Notes under the pieces: generated by a model
Told to the model about the DNA's origin: nothing
What the model saw: the letters and a program-made list of their open reading frames with translations, nothing else
Databases searched by the model: none
NCBI GenBank assembly: GCA_030549775.1
Contig: CM060174.1
Span: forward strand, 96,054,132 to 96,118,131
Length of the DNA: 64,000 bases
Origin: Tamarix chinensis
Lineage: Eukaryota > Streptophyta > Magnoliopsida > Caryophyllales > Tamaricaceae
Reading direction: 5' to 3'
Translations under genes and position numbers: made by a program
Part shown: positions 61,926 through 64,000 of the stretch, piece after piece
How the letters are laid out: the number at the start of each line of letters is the position of its first letter
Position numbering within the stretch: the stretch's first letter is position 1

Positions 61926-62411
61926 ATGGGTTCCTCTGTTAGATTGATCCTTGTTGCACTATTATGCATCATGTGCCTCATGGATTTGAATGAAATTGAT
62001 TCCAAATCACTCCCTCCGACGCCAGAAAGTTTAGCAGTGTCAAATTCATCATCAGAGTCATCATCAAATATTATATGGCCTTGGACAAAGCATACAATTC
62101 ACATCATCAATGGGCGTAAAACATATGGTGTGCTGGCTATGTGTGCGTCAAAGGACGATAATCTCGGCAAGCGTACACTAAATCCCGGTCAAGAGTTTAA
62201 TTGGAGTTTTAAGAATGATTTCGTTTACGAAACTGTTTTCAGTTGTATCTTTATTTCAGACTCATATAGCGATATGTTTCAGGTGTACAATCAGAATTTT
62301 AAGCACGAATGTAAGAATTGCTATTGGAGGGTAGCCGATGATGGTTTTTATTTTAGTAAGGATGGGCACGTGTATTATTTTTATAAAGATTGGCGGAGCA
62401 AGCGTTCTTGA
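61926..62411 (+). CDS. S-protein homologue (plant self-incompatibility S1 family), secreted
   Basis: 161 aa, no intron. ATG 61926 has a good context (ACCATGG), follows a TATA box, and begins a hydrophobic signal peptide (MGSSVRLILVALLCIMCLMD); an in-frame ATG at 61869 would put a charged stretch ahead of it. A Ser-rich spacer covers about 35-48. The S1 domain runs from WPWTKHTIHIIN (51-62) through MCASKDDNLG (72-81) and LNPGQEFNWSFKNDF (85-99) to CKNCYWRVADDG (129-140). Cys73, 107, 129 and 132 fit the family's two disulfides. SPH proteins are small secreted ligands; poppy PrsS controls pollen rejection, but most members have unknown roles, so none is assigned here. Length is normal for the family. 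A broken relative lies at 36334. Confidence 0.9.
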   Translation: MGSSVRLILVALLCIMCLMDLNEIDSKSLPPTPESLAVSNSSSESSSNIIWPWTKHTIHIINGRKTYGVLAMCASKDDNLGKRTLNPGQEFNWSFKNDFVYETVFSCIFISDSYSDMFQVYNQNFKHECKNCYWRVADDGFYFSKDGHVYYFYKDWRSKRS

Positions 62412-62684
62412 ATGAATCTGTCAAAAGTTAATTGAAGGGACTTTAAATTTTAATAAGATCATTTACATCATGATTTTGATTTTCTATATGATACTTAATT
62501 TGTACTCTCTCTTACCAACTTCCTTTAAACCCATAAATCTACCAATAAGATGATAAATTTTGATTAATGTTCTTTTCTTGCTCTTTTATTGTTCTTCTTT
62601 TATCTTTTCTTTTTACCTATTTAATTTTCTTACTTTTAAAGGTGAACTACTAACTATTTTTTTTTTTGTTTCCATCACCAATAA
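62412..62684. other. 3' flank of the SPH gene
   Basis: T-rich sequence after the SPH stop, likely 3' UTR and spacer. No second gene. The plus-strand open frame starting at 62560 is low-complexity and runs into the MITE. Confidence 0.5.
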
Positions 62685-62923
62685 GGGCTTGGTTGGTATG
62701 GGAGTAATAGGGGTGGAAAAATTTACCCCTTATTTTATGTCTTTTATATTAAGTATTTAATAATAATAAATATGTTTTTAATAAAATACCCATTTTAGAT
62801 CAAATTAAAATATAAAATGGGTATTTATTAGAATAAAAATATTTAATTGTAACTAAATTATATAAAATAAATAAAATATGGGGGTAATTTTTCCCCTCTA
62901 TTACCTCCTATCCAAATGAGCAC
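62685..62923. mobile_element. PIF/Harbinger (Tourist-like) MITE near the SPH gene
   Basis: 239 bp flanked by TAA (62682-62684 and 62924-62926). Left end GGGCTTGGTTGGTATGGGAG pairs with the inverted right end GTGCTCATTTGGATAGGAGG. The next bases GTAATAG.GGGG and AAAAATTACCCC are also inverted. Same superfamily as 10762-11306 but a different, shorter element. Confidence 0.85.
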
Positions 62924-64000
62924 TAAGTAGTATGTTTATGCCGGCCTCAAATTTTCCCATTTGATTAACTTCTTTTATGAGAATATCTCTTTTCGATCAA
63001 CTTTTTACATCGAATTTGATGGCGGTAACCTTGTTAATTATCGAAGTATAAAATCAAATCAATTAGTACAAATTTATCTTAGTAAACTAAATAATAAACC
63101 AAAATATGATGGAACGGAGATGTTGAGGGTTTTGCTAACCAAACTAAATAATTTGAAGTACCCCCTCTACACTCTAAAGGAATTTGGGTCTCCAACTCCT
63201 AAGTTTGACGTCCCTTTTTATTGGAATCAGTTCACTTTATCAGAGTAGGAGCTACTTTGTGGATCACTTGTGGTGAACAAATAAAAAAAGATGGAGAGGA
63301 AAATATATGTACTAGAAGCCGGGAGAAAGGGACATTAGAAATATTGACAAAGAAAGATGAGAACCATTGTGTGTTATATGAAATCCAATTGCTCTCATCA
63401 ATTTATATAGTGTTGGAATTCATCTAGAAATTTGAGAAATTTAGATATTAAAATAGTAGGGCATTGGTCATTAAGTAGGTAATTACGCTATGATTAACTA
63501 CACATGGATTATCGGTAGCTAAATCTTCAAAATGTTCGAAGATGAAGATATTGGAGGTCAAACATTAATGATTAAGATATAATTGTTCATACCATTAGTA
63601 AATCCAATCAACAACTAGTAGGAGTTAATTGATCAATATCAAACTATTAACGTTTAAAATCATTACACTAGATGAAGCCAATCTCAAAAGGCGGATCAAA
63701 TGAGATCAAGTTACCCAAACCTAGACCTGCACTATTATAATCTCTAACACTTCAATACTCATAAAGAATGTAAGCATATATAAGGTGGTAAACTTCTCCA
63801 TATACTACTAAATTGGGAACCCAAATTTGGAGCAAACTATTAAAAACCAATAATCTCTCACTTGATCTAAACTTTAAACACTTTAGAAATCTCTAAAAGT
63901 GTTACTATGGTCAAAGTCTTGAATCTATTGGGAAAGAAAAAAAGAAAAAGAAAGAAGAAGTGAAAGCTATCATATGAGGAAAAAAAAAGAGTATAGACTA
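62924..64000. other. Unassigned end region
   Basis: Two adjoining plus-strand open frames (62961-63248, 95 codons; 63221-63427, 68 codons) have more balanced composition than their surroundings but resemble no family I know; they could be remnants of one broken gene. From about 63720 the minus strand has LTR-like phrases (CACCTTATATATGC, GTTTGGGTAACTTG), so an LTR may run off the window. Neither reading is firm. Confidence 0.3.

Noticed and set aside
62961..63427. A new gene made of two adjoining frames
   Set aside because: No family resemblance, no splice sites that clearly join them, and short length. Kept only as an unassigned region.
1..64000. tRNA, rRNA or organelle DNA insertions
   Set aside because: I saw no cloverleaf-type sequence, rRNA motif or organelle gene. 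A tRNAscan or organelle alignment could still find a short one.

Overview
This window is nuclear DNA from a flowering plant, probably a eudicot. It is very AT-rich and has spliced genes with GT-AG introns. Most of it is decayed, nested transposable elements. Only two genes look intact: a plastid-type octanoyltransferase (LIP2p-like) at 1364-3179 and an intronless S-protein homologue (SPH) at 61926-62411, both on the + strand. A broken SPH copy lies at 36334.

Layout. 1-3300: the octanoyltransferase gene with a probable 5' UTR intron. 3300-5750: AT-rich spacer with two mariner-like MITEs. 5751-15320: a minus-strand hAT (TTF/ZMYM1-like) transposase fossil split by a complete but dead Ty3/Gypsy element (6795-13892, 'Gypsy1'). 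Gypsy1 itself carries a PIF/Harbinger MITE (10762-11306). 15679-16190: a hAT MITE. 16333-30870: a plus-strand MULE transposase with an OTU-like C-terminal part, interrupted by two large non-coding TG...CA elements, A (16575-21502) and B (23665-30575). B contains a smaller TG...CA element, E (27776-29573). 31150-33100: a minus-strand plant mobile domain fossil, then telomere-like repeats and a cluster of small palindromes. 36334-36790: the SPH pseudogene. 38395-41360: a minus-strand Copia fossil, fused directly to a Gypsy fossil (41361-44032, 'Gypsy2'). Gypsy2 was hit by a LINE (44033-52652, 17-bp target duplication), and the LINE by element C (47310-51447). 52698-55572: truncated relatives of E and of A/B/C. 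55573-64000: microsatellites, MITEs and the intact SPH gene.

How it fits together. The nesting gives a relative time order: hAT, then Gypsy1, then Harbinger MITE; MULE, then A and B, then E; Gypsy2, then LINE, then C. In the MULE and the LINE the host reading frame resumes across each insertion once one copy of the short duplication is removed, which fixes the element ends closely. The most unusual material is the A/B/C family: 4.1-5.1 kb without the insert in B, no coding capacity, near-palindromic ends, a shared array of hairpin-forming ~50-bp units, and a long purine-rich block.

All calls come from reading the sequence and from memory of protein families. No database search was run.
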